Notes: a model not told the origin generated them from the sequence alone. A DNA stretch of 64,000 bases from Microbacterium ureisolvens (GCF_015278315.1 NZ_JADIJE010000009.1:1-64000), one strand, 5' to 3'. Shown: positions 18,852-27,555, numbered from the stretch's first letter. Numbers and translations are program-made.

Positions 18852-21464
18852 TCAGTCCTCCCGTCGCACCTCGGCGGGCGATTTATCGGGACGCAGCCCG
18901 CGCCAGCGCGGGTGGCGGAGGATGCCACCGGGCGTGAACTCGCCGTACTCCACCTCGCCGACGAGCTCCGGGCGCACCCACAGCGCGTCGCGGGCGTCGA
19001 GCGGCGGCACCCCGACGAGCGGATTCCGGTCGATCCGGAGCGGGGTCAGCTTCTTCATGAGGGTGCGCAGCGTCGAGTCGCTGAACCCCGAGCCGACGCG
19101 GCCGGCGTACTGCAGGCCGTCGGTGCCGGGGATGCCCAGCAGCAGCGAGCCGAACGTGCTGCTGCGTCCGCCCTTGCCGGGGCGGATGCCGGCGATCACG
19201 ACCTCCTGCGTGCGGGTGAGCTTGACCTTGAGCCACGATTCCGACCGCCCGCCGCGCACGTAGCGCGAGGAGGGATCCTTCACGACGATCCCCTCCAGCC
19301 GCAGCTGCTCGCTCGTGTCGAGGGCGGCGTCGACGTCGTCGAACGCCGGCGGGACGGCGATCGGATCGACGGATGCCTCGGCCACCGCCTCCAGCACATC
19401 CCGGCGTTCGCGGAGGGCAAGGTCGGCGAGGTCGTCGCCGTCGTGCGAGAGCACGTCGAACAGGTAGTAGCGCACCGGGGTGCGGCGCGCTTCGCGCGCG
19501 ATGTCTCCGGCGCGCTCGAGGTTCATGCGCGTCTGGAGCAGCGGGAAGCTGGGTCGGCCGTCGGGCTCCAGCGCGACCAGCTCGCCGTCGACCACGCACG
19601 GCTCGGCACCCAGTCCGGCGTCGACCGCGGTGAGCTCCGGGTAGCGGTGCGTGACCTCGTTGCCGCTGCGGGCGAACAGGCGCAGCCGGGCACCGTTCCA
19701 CACGCCCACCGCCCGGATGCCGTCCCACTTCATCTCGACCCACGCGTGCTCGTCCCACTGCTCCGCGTCCTGCCGCGCCCGATCCGGCGTCGCCGAGGTG
19801 GCGAGCATCGGGCGCAGCGACTCCAGGTGGAGCGGGGCATCCGTCCGGCGCTCGGCCGTGTCAACGACCTCAGGTGATTTCGCGGACGCAGGACGATCGG
19901 CCGTGGAATCTCCTGCGCCGGTGAGATCACCTGATCTCGTACCCGTCCGCGGCTGCGCGTCCCCCGCCACCGCACGTCGGCCGCGACCGGCCCGGGCGGC
20001 CGCTGCGCGCGGCTCGTCGGCCTGCGGGCTGGGCTCGACGACGACACCGTCCGGCTGCGGCCGGCCCTCGGCATCCGTCTTCATCCGATGCAGCAGCCAG
20101 CTCGACTTCTCACCCTCGCCCCCGGTGCGGATGAGGGCCAGCCGCACGCGGCCGAGCGGGCCGCCCGGCCGCCCTTCGAGCGTTGCGATGACCTCGTCGT
20201 CGCGCCACTTCTCGAGGTCGTAGCGGCCGTCGTCCCAGATGGTGACAGTCCCACCGCCGTACTCGCCGGCGGGGATCGTGCCCTCGAACGTCGCGTACTC
20301 CATCGGGTGGTCCTCGGTCATGATGGCGAGGTTGTTGCGCTTGTACGAGTGGGGAACGCCCCGCGGCACCGCCCAGCTCACCAGCACGCCGTCGTGCTCG
20401 AGGCGGAAGTCCCAGTGCAGAGCCGTCGCGTGGTGCTCCTGGATGACGAAGCGCGGGCGCTCACCAGTCGGCGTCGTGCCCAGTGGGTTCGCAGGCACGG
20501 GCTCGGGCGTGCGGTCGGCGCTCCGCTTGGAGATGTAGGCCGACAGCGGCCCCGATTCGGCTTCGCGTCCACCCGCGTGAAAGCCCAGTGCGGCCATGGG
20601 GTCGCCGCCCGTCTCGATCCGTTCGAGCACCTCGGTGAACTCCAGGTGCCGCAGCCCCGGCTCGTCGAGCTCCTCCCACGTGCGCGGCGCGGCGACGGTG
20701 GGGTGCACCCGGCCCCGCAGCGAGTACGGTGCGATCGTCGTCTTCGAGCCGTTGTTCTGGCTCCAGTCGATGAGCACCTTGCCGTGCCGCTCGGACTTCT
20801 TCATGCTGCTGACCACGAGGTCGCGATGATCCGCCTCGATCGCGCGAGCGAGCTCGTTCGCGAGCGCGGATGCCTGCTCGGTGGACTGGCCGGGCGGCAG
20901 GGCGGTGTACAGGTGGATGCCCTTGCTGCCGCTGGTGACCGGGTACGGCTCGAGGCCCATGCCGACGAGGATCGCGCGTGCCCAGCCGGCCACCACCGCG
21001 CACTCGGCGAGCCCCACGCCCGGACCCGGATCCAGGTCGAGCACCAGCCGATCGGCCGGGCCGCGGTCGCCGTCCGGCGCGAAGCGCCACTGCGGCACGT
21101 GCAGCTCGAGGCTCGCGACCTGCGCGAGGTAGACGAGCGTCGGCACGTCGCCGACCAGCGGGTACTCCTTGGTTCCCGTGGAGTGGGGCATCGGCATCCG
21201 TCTCACCCACGACGGCGCGCCGCGCTCGAGATCCTTCGCGAAGAAGACCATCCCGGGGTCGTCTGCGGTGCCGACGCCGTCGGGCCAGCGCTTGCGGGTG
21301 ACCGGCCGGCCCACGACGTGCGGGATCAGCACCTCGGCGACTCGCGAGTAGTAGTCGATCACCTCGCCCTTGGTGGTGCCCGTCTCGGGATAGAGCACCT
21401 TGTCGAGGTTGGTGATGCGCAGGCGGCGCCCGCCGATGCGCACCAGCTGCTCGTCGCCCGCCAT
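18852..21464 (-). CDS. ligD: ATP-dependent DNA ligase LigD (polymerase-phosphoesterase-ligase)
   Basis: Multifunctional enzyme of bacterial non-homologous end joining. Domain order in 870 aa: primase-type polymerase (about 1-310, metal-binding LVLDLDPGPG near 145), 3'-phosphoesterase (about 330-490, HHATALHWDFRLEHDG near 341), a low-complexity linker, then ATP-dependent ligase (about 545-870) with the adenylated Lys in EMKWDGIRA near 577. This is the mycobacterial order. The ATG at 21464 is set by a TACTCT box 6 nt upstream; a longer frame upstream is not needed. It is divergent from ku across 71 nt. Confidence 0.95.
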   Translation of the reverse strand: MAGDEQLVRIGGRRLRITNLDKVLYPETGTTKGEVIDYYSRVAEVLIPHVVGRPVTRKRWPDGVGTADDPGMVFFAKDLERGAPSWVRRMPMPHSTGTKEYPLVGDVPTLVYLAQVASLELHVPQWRFAPDGDRGPADRLVLDLDPGPGVGLAECAVVAGWARAILVGMGLEPYPVTSGSKGIHLYTALPPGQSTEQASALANELARAIEADHRDLVVSSMKKSERHGKVLIDWSQNNGSKTTIAPYSLRGRVHPTVAAPRTWEELDEPGLRHLEFTEVLERIETGGDPMAALGFHAGGREAESGPLSAYISKRSADRTPEPVPANPLGTTPTGERPRFVIQEHHATALHWDFRLEHDGVLVSWAVPRGVPHSYKRNNLAIMTEDHPMEYATFEGTIPAGEYGGGTVTIWDDGRYDLEKWRDDEVIATLEGRPGGPLGRVRLALIRTGGEGEKSSWLLHRMKTDAEGRPQPDGVVVEPSPQADEPRAAAARAGRGRRAVAGDAQPRTGTRSGDLTGAGDSTADRPASAKSPEVVDTAERRTDAPLHLESLRPMLATSATPDRARQDAEQWDEHAWVEMKWDGIRAVGVWNGARLRLFARSGNEVTHRYPELTAVDAGLGAEPCVVDGELVALEPDGRPSFPLLQTRMNLERAGDIAREARRTPVRYYLFDVLSHDGDDLADLALRERRDVLEAVAEASVDPIAVPPAFDDVDAALDTSEQLRLEGIVVKDPSSRYVRGGRSESWLKVKLTRTQEVVIAGIRPGKGGRSSTFGSLLLGIPGTDGLQYAGRVGSGFSDSTLRTLMKKLTPLRIDRNPLVGVPPLDARDALWVRPELVGEVEYGEFTPGGILRHPRWRGLRPDKSPAEVRRED
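19870..19934. repeat. nested inverted repeat inside the ligD linker
   Basis: Outer arms TCAGGTGAT (19870-19878) and ATCACCTGA (19926-19934) enclose inner arms CGCAGGA (19887-19893) and TCCTGCG (19911-19917). The element lies in the linker between phosphoesterase and ligase domains and looks like a palindromic repeat that entered a tolerant coding stretch. Confidence 0.6.
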
Positions 21465-21470
21465 GGGCTC

Positions 21471-21476
21471 AGAGTA
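21471..21476 (-). promoter_or_regulatory. -10 box TACTCT for ligD, leaderless spacing
   Basis: On the minus strand TACTCT ends 6 nt before the ligD ATG. Confidence 0.5.
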
Positions 21477-21535
21477 TCGGCGCCGCGATGCGCAAGGGGT
21501 GGCCCGGTGTCGGCGCACTGGTGTTCACTGGTGAG

Positions 21536-22471
21536 GTGAGAGCGATCTGGAAGGGTGCACTGACGTTCGGGCTCGTCAACGTGCCGGTGAAGGTGTACTC
21601 GGCGACCGAAGACCACGACGTGTCGCTGCATCAGGTGCACAACAAGGACGGCGGGCGCATCCGCTACCAGCGCAAATGCGAGGTCTGCGGCGAGATCGTC
21701 GCGTTCCAAGACATCGACAAGGCCTACGACGACGGTGAGCGCACCGTGGTGCTCACCAAGGAGGACCTCGACTCGCTCCCGGCCGAGCGCAGCCGCGAGA
21801 TCGACGTGGTCGAGTTCGTGCCCAGCGACCAGATCGACCTGCTCACACTCGACCGCTCGTACTATCTCGAGCCGGACTCCTCTTCGCCGAAGGCATACGT
21901 GCTGCTGCGCAAGACGCTCGAGCAGACCGATCGCACGGCGATCGTCCGATTCTCGCTGCGCCAGAAGACGCGTCTGGCGGCGCTGCGCGTGCGTGACGAC
22001 GTGCTCGTGCTCCAGACGCTGCTATGGTCCGACGAGGTGCGCGAGGCGGCCTTCCCGTCGCTGGACGAGACGGTGCGGATCTCGGCGAAGGAGCTCGAGC
22101 TGTCGGCATCCCTCGTCGAGAGCTTCTCGAGCGACTTCGATCCGGAGGAGTTCAAGGACGAGTACCAGGAGGAGCTGCGCACGCTCATCGAGGCGAAGCT
22201 CGAGAAGGGCGACGCCGTCGACACGACCGAGACCTTCGATGAGCAGGAGGAAGAGGAAGCGGGCGGCGAGGTCATCGACCTGATGGCCGCGCTGCGGGCG
22301 AGCGTCGAGAAGTCGCGCGCGGCTCGCGAGGGCGGCTCGACCTCGACGAAGGCGGATGCCGAGCCCGCGGCGAAGTCGACGTCCAAGGCCCCGGCGAAGA
22401 AGCCGGCAGCCAAGAGCTCGTCGTCGAAGACGACCGCCAAGAAGCCGGCCGCCAAGAAGAAGGCGTCCTGA
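21536..22471 (+). CDS. ku: Ku protein (NHEJ end-binding)
   Basis: Homodimeric ring that binds DNA double-strand ends and recruits LigD. The product starts VRAIWKGALTFGLVNVPVKVY, the invariant Ku start, giving 311 aa from the GTG at 21536; a longer upstream frame is discounted. The core ends near residue 255, and the C-terminal 40 residues are Lys/Ala/Ser-rich (KAPAKKPAAKSSSSK), a tail known in actinobacterial Ku proteins to aid DNA binding. The upstream hexamer TTCACT, 6 nt before the GTG, resembles but does not fit the local -10 pattern. Confidence 0.95.
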   Translation: MRAIWKGALTFGLVNVPVKVYSATEDHDVSLHQVHNKDGGRIRYQRKCEVCGEIVAFQDIDKAYDDGERTVVLTKEDLDSLPAERSREIDVVEFVPSDQIDLLTLDRSYYLEPDSSSPKAYVLLRKTLEQTDRTAIVRFSLRQKTRLAALRVRDDVLVLQTLLWSDEVREAAFPSLDETVRISAKELELSASLVESFSSDFDPEEFKDEYQEELRTLIEAKLEKGDAVDTTETFDEQEEEEAGGEVIDLMAALRASVEKSRAAREGGSTSTKADAEPAAKSTSKAPAKKPAAKSSSSKTTAKKPAAKKKAS

Positions 22472-22477
22472 GCGGCT

Positions 22478-22492
22478 GACCCCGCCGGGGTC
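22478..22492. terminator. short hairpin between convergent ku and dedA-type genes
   Basis: GACCCC and GGGGTC pair across GCC in the 21-nt gap. It is short and lacks a T-run, so only a weak call as a shared terminator. Confidence 0.4.
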
Positions 22493-23278
22493 TCAGCCCT
22501 TGCGGGTGTCGCCCTCGTGGTGCTCGGGACCCCGGTCGAAGACCTCGGGGTCGAGGACGAGGGCCTCGGCCTCGTCGTGATCGGTCACGACGTCTTCCCC
22601 GGCGGCCGCGGCCTTCTTCGCCTTGCTGCGCTCACGGAGGTAGTGCCACAGCGTCACGACCGCCGTACCGCCGACCGCCGCGAGCAGGATGAGGTCGATG
22701 TAGTTCTCGACGAACTCGGCCACCGGCGGGATGAACCCGATGAGATAGCCGAACATCGTGAGCCCGAAGCCCCAGATCACCGCCCCGATGAAGTTGTAGA
22801 GCGTGTACTTCCACTTGTTCATGTGGCCGATGCCGGCGGCGACGGGGGCGAACGTGCGCACAATGGGCACGAAGCGGGCGAGGATGATCGTGAGCCCGCC
22901 GAAGCGCTCGAAGAAGGCGTTCGTGCGCTCGACGTTCTTGACGCTGAACAGCCCCGACTCCTTCTTCTCGAAGACCGCCGGGCCGCCCTTGTGGCCGATG
23001 TAGTAGCCGACTTCACCGCCGATGAACGCTGCGAGGCCGATGAGGAGCGCGACCCACCACACGCTCAGGCCGAAGACGCCGTTGGGTGCGTACGGCTGCG
23101 GGTGCGAGAGCAGTCCCGAGATGACCAGGAGCGTGTCGCCCGGCAGCAGGAACCCGACCAGCAGACCTGTCTCGGCGAAGACGATGAAGCAGACGACGAC
23201 GAGCGCCCAGGGGCCCGCCCATCCGATGATCGCGGCAGGATCGAGCCAGGGGATCAGGGCGGTGGGAACTGCGTGCAC
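22493..23278 (-). CDS. DedA family membrane protein
   Basis: Polytopic membrane protein of the DedA/SNARE-associated superfamily, which is linked to lipid carrier flipping and envelope homeostasis. The 261-aa product has the diagnostic FAETGLLVGFLLPGDTLL, GEVGYYIGHKGG and RFVPIVRTFAPVAAGIGHM, with the essential acidic and Arg residues. The C-terminal 45 residues are hydrophilic and acidic. The frame runs upstream through the tRNA-Leu gene, so the true start must be later; the GTG at 23278 is the best fit, though its ribosome binding site is weak. Confidence 0.88.
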   Translation of the reverse strand: MHAVPTALIPWLDPAAIIGWAGPWALVVVCFIVFAETGLLVGFLLPGDTLLVISGLLSHPQPYAPNGVFGLSVWWVALLIGLAAFIGGEVGYYIGHKGGPAVFEKKESGLFSVKNVERTNAFFERFGGLTIILARFVPIVRTFAPVAAGIGHMNKWKYTLYNFIGAVIWGFGLTMFGYLIGFIPPVAEFVENYIDLILLAAVGGTAVVTLWHYLRERSKAKKAAAAGEDVVTDHDEAEALVLDPEVFDRGPEHHEGDTRKG

Positions 23279-23323
23279 GATGGTCGTCCCGTCGTCAGTC
23301 GGCGGAGGATGCGCGGATTCGCG

Positions 23324-23405
23324 TGCGGAAGGTGGGACTTGAACCCACACGCCCGGAGGCACAGGAACCTAAATCCTGCGTGTCTGCCAATTCCACCACT
23401 CCCGC
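23324..23405 (-). tRNA. tRNA-Leu (anticodon UAG)
   Basis: Reads leucine CUA codons. The acceptor stem GCGGGAG pairs with CTTCCGC (one G-U), with discriminator A and no encoded CCA. The D stem is GTG/CAC. The anticodon stem CAGGA/TCCTG carries the loop TTTAGGT with anticodon TAG, followed by a long class II variable arm. The T arm is GTGGG-TTCAAGT-CCCAC. The 82-nt gene lies 45 nt upstream of the dedA-type start on the same strand. Confidence 0.95.
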
Positions 23406-23470
23406 GAGTGGACTCAGTCTACTGAGCAGACCGGACGTCCGCGGTGGGGTTGACCCCCGTTTCGGCGCGG

Positions 23471-23677
23471 TCAGCGGCGGATGCCGAACAGGAAGTAGCT
23501 CGCCGGGCCGATCCAGTTGACGAGGATCGCCGGGATCCACGCGGCCTTCGGCCCGCGCACCTCGTCGGCGTCGCGGTGGGCGAGGTCCCAGAACGCCAGG
23601 AAGGCGAACGCGACCTGCACGATCCCCAGGACCCCGAGGCCTGCCTTCGCGCTGGGGGAGATCTCGGTCTTCGTCAT
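23471..23677 (-). CDS. small membrane protein, PLDc_N-like, 68 aa
   Basis: Two hydrophobic helices (LGVLGIVQVAFAFLAFWDLA and LVNWIGPASYFLFG) flank the short segment RGPKAAWIPAIL. The pattern resembles the N-terminal PLDc_N domain found alone in many small actinobacterial membrane proteins; function is unknown. The ATG at 23677 has AAAGGA 6 nt upstream; a longer frame upstream lacks support. It lies between a tRNA and a GNAT gene on the same strand. Confidence 0.72.
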   Translation of the reverse strand: MTKTEISPSAKAGLGVLGIVQVAFAFLAFWDLAHRDADEVRGPKAAWIPAILVNWIGPASYFLFGIRR

Positions 23678-23744
23678 CGTGATCCTTTCGTCCGTCATTC
23701 CATCCTGCCGCGCGGGAACGGATGCCGCACCCCTCTGCGACGCA

Positions 23745-24335
23745 TCAGCGGGCCAGCACGTCGAGGCGCTGTCCGCCCTCGATCGTGACGGCGCCGACGG
23801 CGGTGTAACCGAGCGCGGCGTAGAAGCGGTGGGCCTGCACGGCCTGCTCGTAGACCCCGAGCACGACTCGCGATTCGGGGCGCGCTCCGAGCAGGCGGGC
23901 GAGACAGAGCCTCGCGATGCCACGTCGCCGCGCCGCGGCCGCCGTGGCGAGCTCCTGGATGACGAAGACGTCGTGCGGGTCGCCTGTCAGGGCCGTCGCC
24001 TCGGCAGTGCTGCAACGCCCCAGCAGCCGCTGCCACCCGGGATCGGACGCCAGTGTGCGCCCGAGGGCGAAGCCCAGAGTGTCGCCATCCTGCGTCCCGG
24101 TGACGAGCGCCGCCCCCGGAGTGGCGAGGAACGCGGGTCCCCAGACCGCGATCTCGCCGAGCTGTCCCGGCTCCTCGCCGTAGGGCGGCGCCGCGAAGGC
24201 TTCGACATACAGCCGGGTCACGGCGTCCCACACCGACGGGTCGGCCGTGCCGGACCACAGGACGACGTCTGCCGGCGAAGGAGAGGTCACCTCGCCATCC
24301 TGGCCGATCCAGCGGACGACGGCGGGACGGAGCAT
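23745..24335 (-). CDS. GNAT family N-acetyltransferase
   Basis: Acetyl-CoA-dependent acyltransferase of unknown acceptor. The GNAT core is in the C-terminal half: VFVIQELATAAAARRRGIARLCL carries the Q/R-x-x-G-x-G/A coenzyme loop as ARRRGIA, and QAVQAHRFYAALGYTAVG is the closing motif. At 196 aa it is a normal single-domain size. The ATG at 24335 gives the longest form; a GTG at 24290 (VTSPSPADV) is an equally possible start. Nothing nearby suggests a substrate. Confidence 0.8.
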   Translation of the reverse strand: MLRPAVVRWIGQDGEVTSPSPADVVLWSGTADPSVWDAVTRLYVEAFAAPPYGEEPGQLGEIAVWGPAFLATPGAALVTGTQDGDTLGFALGRTLASDPGWQRLLGRCSTAEATALTGDPHDVFVIQELATAAAARRRGIARLCLARLLGARPESRVVLGVYEQAVQAHRFYAALGYTAVGAVTIEGGQRLDVLAR

Positions 24336-24397
24336 CGGCTGCGCGCCTCTGTGGATAACTTTCGGCTGGCTCGGCGCCGAATTGCCAAGATGCTGAC

Positions 24398-25546
24398 GTG
24401 ACCGCTCCCGCCGCCCCCGTCGCGACCGTCGTGGCGGAGCGGGTCCGCGAGCGGTTGCGGGCGGAACGCTCAGACCCCGCGCGCGATCCCGAGTTCGCCG
24501 CTCAGATCGCGCGGGCGGAGGTGCGGCGCCACAACGACTTCGCCCTCGCCCGGGGCCTCGCGCCGGTCGACGACGAGAGCGCGTGCGTACGCGAGGTGCT
24601 GGCGGCGGTCGCCGGCTTCGGCCCGCTGCAGGCGTACCTCGACGATCCGACCGTCGAGGAGCTCTGGATCAACGCCCCGGATCGGATCTTCGTCGCGCGG
24701 GGCGGCGTCGCCGAGCGGACGCCCCTCACGCTCACCGACACGGCCGTCCGCGACCTGGTGGAGCGGATGCTGCAGTCCAGCGGCCGTCGCGTCGACCTGA
24801 GCCAGCCCTTCGTCGACGCCTCGCTGCCCGACGGCAGCCGGCTACATGTCGTGATCCCCGACATCACACGGCGTCATTGGGCTGTGAACATCCGCAAGTT
24901 CCTGCCCGCATACCGGGATCTGGGCAGGCTCGTGGCCGCCGGATCGATCGCCCCGGCGGCTGCCACGCTCCTGCGCGACGCCATGATCGGCGGGCGGTCG
25001 GTGCTCGTATCGGGCGCGACCCACGCCGGCAAGACGACGCTGCTCGGCGCTCTCATCGCGGCCTGCCCGCCCGATCAGCGCATCGTCACGGTGGAGGAGA
25101 CCTTCGAGCTGGCCGTGGCCGCTCCCGACCTCGTGGCACTGCAAGGCCGTCAGCCGAGTCTCGAAGGCACCGGCGAAGTGACGCTGCGCCGGCTCGTCAA
25201 GGAGGCGCTGCGGATGCGCCCCGACCGCCTCGTCGTCGGCGAGGTGCGGGACGCCGAGGCCCTCGACCTGCTGCTCGCACTGAACACGGGCGTGCCGGGC
25301 GCCGCGACGATTCACGCCAACTCGGCGCGCGAGGCGCTGAGCAAACTCGCGGCGCTGCCGCTCCTGGCCGGGCGCAACATCGACGCCGCGTTCGTGCAGC
25401 CGGCGGTTGCGGCATCCGTCCATCTCGTCGCACATTGTGAAAGAGACGCCGCCGGCGCGCGCCGCGTCGTCGAGATCGTCGCGCCGGCCGGAATCGCGGA
25501 CGGCGTCATCACCGCGCGGACCCTGTACCGGGCGGAGGCGGCGTGA
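24398..25546 (+). CDS. tadA: Tad/Flp pilus assembly ATPase (CpaF/TadA)
   Basis: Hexameric secretion ATPase powering Flp-type pilus assembly. The 382-aa protein has the N-terminal domain with GFGPLQAYLDDPTVEELWIN, then Walker A GATHAGKTTLLG near residue 205, the Asp box VTVEETFELAV, Walker B RLVVGEVRDAEALDLL and the His box ATIHANSAREAL. Thr stands in the Walker A position usually held by Ser or Gly. The start is a GTG. Its stop overlaps the next gene by 4 nt, starting a tightly packed tad operon. Confidence 0.93.
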   Translation: MTAPAAPVATVVAERVRERLRAERSDPARDPEFAAQIARAEVRRHNDFALARGLAPVDDESACVREVLAAVAGFGPLQAYLDDPTVEELWINAPDRIFVARGGVAERTPLTLTDTAVRDLVERMLQSSGRRVDLSQPFVDASLPDGSRLHVVIPDITRRHWAVNIRKFLPAYRDLGRLVAAGSIAPAAATLLRDAMIGGRSVLVSGATHAGKTTLLGALIAACPPDQRIVTVEETFELAVAAPDLVALQGRQPSLEGTGEVTLRRLVKEALRMRPDRLVVGEVRDAEALDLLLALNTGVPGAATIHANSAREALSKLAALPLLAGRNIDAAFVQPAVAASVHLVAHCERDAAGARRVVEIVAPAGIADGVITARTLYRAEAA

Positions 25547-26403
25547 CGTTCGTGTGGGGCGCCGTGCTGGCAGCCGGACTGCTGCTGACGGTGTCGCCGT
25601 GGCTGTGGCCTGCGGGCTCGCATCCTCGGTCGACGGTGTCTCGCCGGGGTCGCGTCGGGCGACTTCTCGAGGACGCCGGCATGTCGCGGCTCTCCGTCGC
25701 CTCGCTGGTGGTGGTGGCGGTGGTCTGCGCCGTCGTGGCGGCGGCGATCGCGTGGCTGGTCGCTCCGGTCGCGGCGCTGGCGCTCGTCGCCGCAGCCGCC
25801 GGCGCCATCGCACCGTTCGCCTGGCTGCGCGCGCGACGTTCGAAGCTGCTGCGCGCCAGGCGCGGACTGTGGCCCGATGTCTGCGACCTGCTCATCGCCT
25901 CGGTGCGGGCGGGGATGTCGCTTCCCGACGCAGTCGGAAGCCTCGCGGACTCCGCCCCGGCCGAGCTGCGGCCGCCGTTCGCGGCGTTCGCGCGCGACAT
26001 GGCCGCGTCGGGGCACTTCGACTCCAGCATCCTCAGGCTGAAGAAGAGCCTTGCCGACCCCGTCGCCGATCGGATCGTCGAGACGCTGAGGATGGCGCGG
26101 CAGGTCGGTGGCACGGAGCTCACGCCGGTTCTGCGGGCGCTGGCCGCCTCCGTTCGCGCCGATGCGTCTCTGCGCGCGGAGGTCGAATCGCGGCAGTCGT
26201 GGATCCGCGGCGCGGCGATTCTCGGAGTGGTCGCTCCGTGGGTGATCCTGGCGATGCTCGCGATGCGTCCGGAAGGCGCGCGGGCCTACGGCAGCCCGGG
26301 CGGCATCGCCCTCATCCTCGTCGGCGCGGCGGTGTCTTTCGTCGCGTACCGGCTCATGCTGCGGCTCGGCCGCCTTCCCGAGCCGCGGCGGTGGTTCGGG
26401 TGA
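25543..26403 (+). CDS. tadB: Tad pilus inner-membrane platform protein TadB
   Basis: Type II secretion F-domain protein that forms the assembly platform with TadC. It has two N-terminal hydrophobic segments, a cytoplasmic T2SSF domain (ARRGLWPDVCDLLIASVRAGMSLPDAV) and C-terminal helices. 286 aa, GTG start overlapping the ATPase stop by 4 nt. The next gene starts within its stop codon, so all three are translationally coupled. Confidence 0.88.
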   Translation: MTFVWGAVLAAGLLLTVSPWLWPAGSHPRSTVSRRGRVGRLLEDAGMSRLSVASLVVVAVVCAVVAAAIAWLVAPVAALALVAAAAGAIAPFAWLRARRSKLLRARRGLWPDVCDLLIASVRAGMSLPDAVGSLADSAPAELRPPFAAFARDMAASGHFDSSILRLKKSLADPVADRIVETLRMARQVGGTELTPVLRALAASVRADASLRAEVESRQSWIRGAAILGVVAPWVILAMLAMRPEGARAYGSPGGIALILVGAAVSFVAYRLMLRLGRLPEPRRWFG

Positions 26404-27332
26404 TCGGGGCGGCCGTGGGCGACGTGGCTTACGCGGTGGTGCTCGGCACCGCGCTCGGGATCGGCGCGTGCCTGCTCATCTCGCTCGCCCCGCGCTGGGG
26501 CGCGCCCAGCCTCGCGCGCCGCATCGCGCCGTACATCCGCGACATCACCGACGCGCGAGGGCTCGACGTGTCGGCGGCGGGGCTCGGGGCCACCGCGCTC
26601 ACCTGGTCGGCCTTCGCCGAACGGCGTCTCGCGCGCCTCGCCGGCGGCGACGCGGCCCTCGAGCGGCGCCTGCACCGTGCGGCCTGGAGCATCGACCCGG
26701 CTCGCTTCCGCGGCCGCCAGCTCGCCTGGGCGATCGCCGGCCTCGCCGCGGGGGGAGTGGCCGTGATCGCGCTGGTGCTCGCGGGGAGAGGCTCACCGGC
26801 GCTCGGGCTGCTCCCGCCCGTCGCGTCCGTCACCGCAGCGCTCGCCTACGACACCTGGCTGACGCGCGCGGGGCGCGCTCGCGCCGCCCGCATCGAAGAG
26901 GAGCTGCCGACGGTGCTGGAGTTCCTCGCGCTCTGCCTGTCGGCAGGGGAGGGGATCCTCGACTCGCTGCGCCGGGTCAGCGAGGTCGGCGCCGGCGAGT
27001 TGACGGGCGAGCTGCGCGGCGTGGTCGTCGCCGTCGGCACGGGCTCGCCGCTGTCGGAGTCGCTCACCCGCCTGGCCGCCGGCCTGGAGATCCCGGCACT
27101 CACGCGCGCGGTCGATCAGCTCGTCGCCGCGATCGAGCGCGGTGCACCGCTCGCCCACGTCCTGCAGGCGCAGGCGCTGGATGCGCGCGAGGACGCCAAA
27201 CGGGCGCTCATCGAGCGCGCGGGCCGGAAGGAGATCTTCATGCTCTTTCCGTTGGTCTTCCTGATCCTGCCGCTGAGCGTGCTGTTCGCGGTGTTCCCGG
27301 GGATCTTCATGCTTCGACTCGGACTCGGCTGA
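26400..27332 (+). CDS. tadC: Tad pilus inner-membrane platform protein TadC
   Basis: Second T2SSF platform subunit. After an N-terminal helix (VVLGTALGIGACLLIS) and a linker, two central helices precede the cytoplasmic domain (EEELPTVLEFLALCLSAGEGILDSL), ending in paired C-terminal helices (IFMLFPLVFLILPLSVLFAVFPGIFML). I start it at the GTG at 26400, which overlaps the tadB stop by 4 nt and gives 310 aa; a much longer open frame upstream is not real. Confidence 0.88.
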   Translation: MIGAAVGDVAYAVVLGTALGIGACLLISLAPRWGAPSLARRIAPYIRDITDARGLDVSAAGLGATALTWSAFAERRLARLAGGDAALERRLHRAAWSIDPARFRGRQLAWAIAGLAAGGVAVIALVLAGRGSPALGLLPPVASVTAALAYDTWLTRAGRARAARIEEELPTVLEFLALCLSAGEGILDSLRRVSEVGAGELTGELRGVVVAVGTGSPLSESLTRLAAGLEIPALTRAVDQLVAAIERGAPLAHVLQAQALDAREDAKRALIERAGRKEIFMLFPLVFLILPLSVLFAVFPGIFMLRLGLG

Positions 27333-27339
27333 CGGCCGG

Positions 27340-27345
27340 AAGGAG
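27340..27345 (+). promoter_or_regulatory. ribosome binding site AAGGAG deciding the pilin start
   Basis: AAGGAG is 5 nt from the ATG at 27351 but only 2 nt from the adjacent ATG at 27348, favouring the second of the two consecutive ATGs. Confidence 0.6.
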
Positions 27346-27350
27346 AAATG

Positions 27351-27551
27351 ATGAACGCACGGATGCGGCGGCTGGTGTCGCGGATTCGAACCGCAGGTCG
27401 CGATCTCGCGGACGACGACCGGGGCGACGTGCCGGGCTGGGTGCTGATCACGCTCATGACCGCTGGGCTCGTGGTGCTGATCTGGGCGATGGCCGGGCCG
27501 GCGCTCGCCGACCTGTTCGAGCAGGCGATCAGCCGCGTCTCCGGACTGTGA
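27351..27551 (+). CDS. Flp pilin-like small protein, 66 aa
   Basis: Probable pilin or minor subunit of the Tad pilus. After a basic, then acidic, head (RIRTAGRDLADDDRGDVPG) comes one hydrophobic helix (WVLITLMTAGLVVLIWAM) with a short tail. The helix preceded by DVPGW resembles DUF4244/Flp-type proteins of actinobacterial tad loci. The Gly before the helix may be the prepilin cleavage point, but the canonical G-Q/E-Y motif is absent. Two ATGs are adjacent; the second is better spaced from AAGGAG. Confidence 0.72.
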   Translation: MNARMRRLVSRIRTAGRDLADDDRGDVPGWVLITLMTAGLVVLIWAMAGPALADLFEQAISRVSGL

Positions 27552-27555
27552 ACCC

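Noticed and set aside
16385..18928. 847-codon minus-strand frame over rph, rdgB and the efflux gene
   Set aside because: Antisense shadow of three firm genes, with no recognisable motif.
21488..21535. Upstream start for Ku at 21488
   Set aside because: Ku proteins begin at the strand R-A-I-W-K-G; the GTG at 21536 provides exactly that, and extra residues would be unusual.
23279..23362. N-terminal extension of the DedA protein through the tRNA
   Set aside because: The frame includes the 3' part of tRNA-Leu; the DedA protein is complete from the GTG at 23278.
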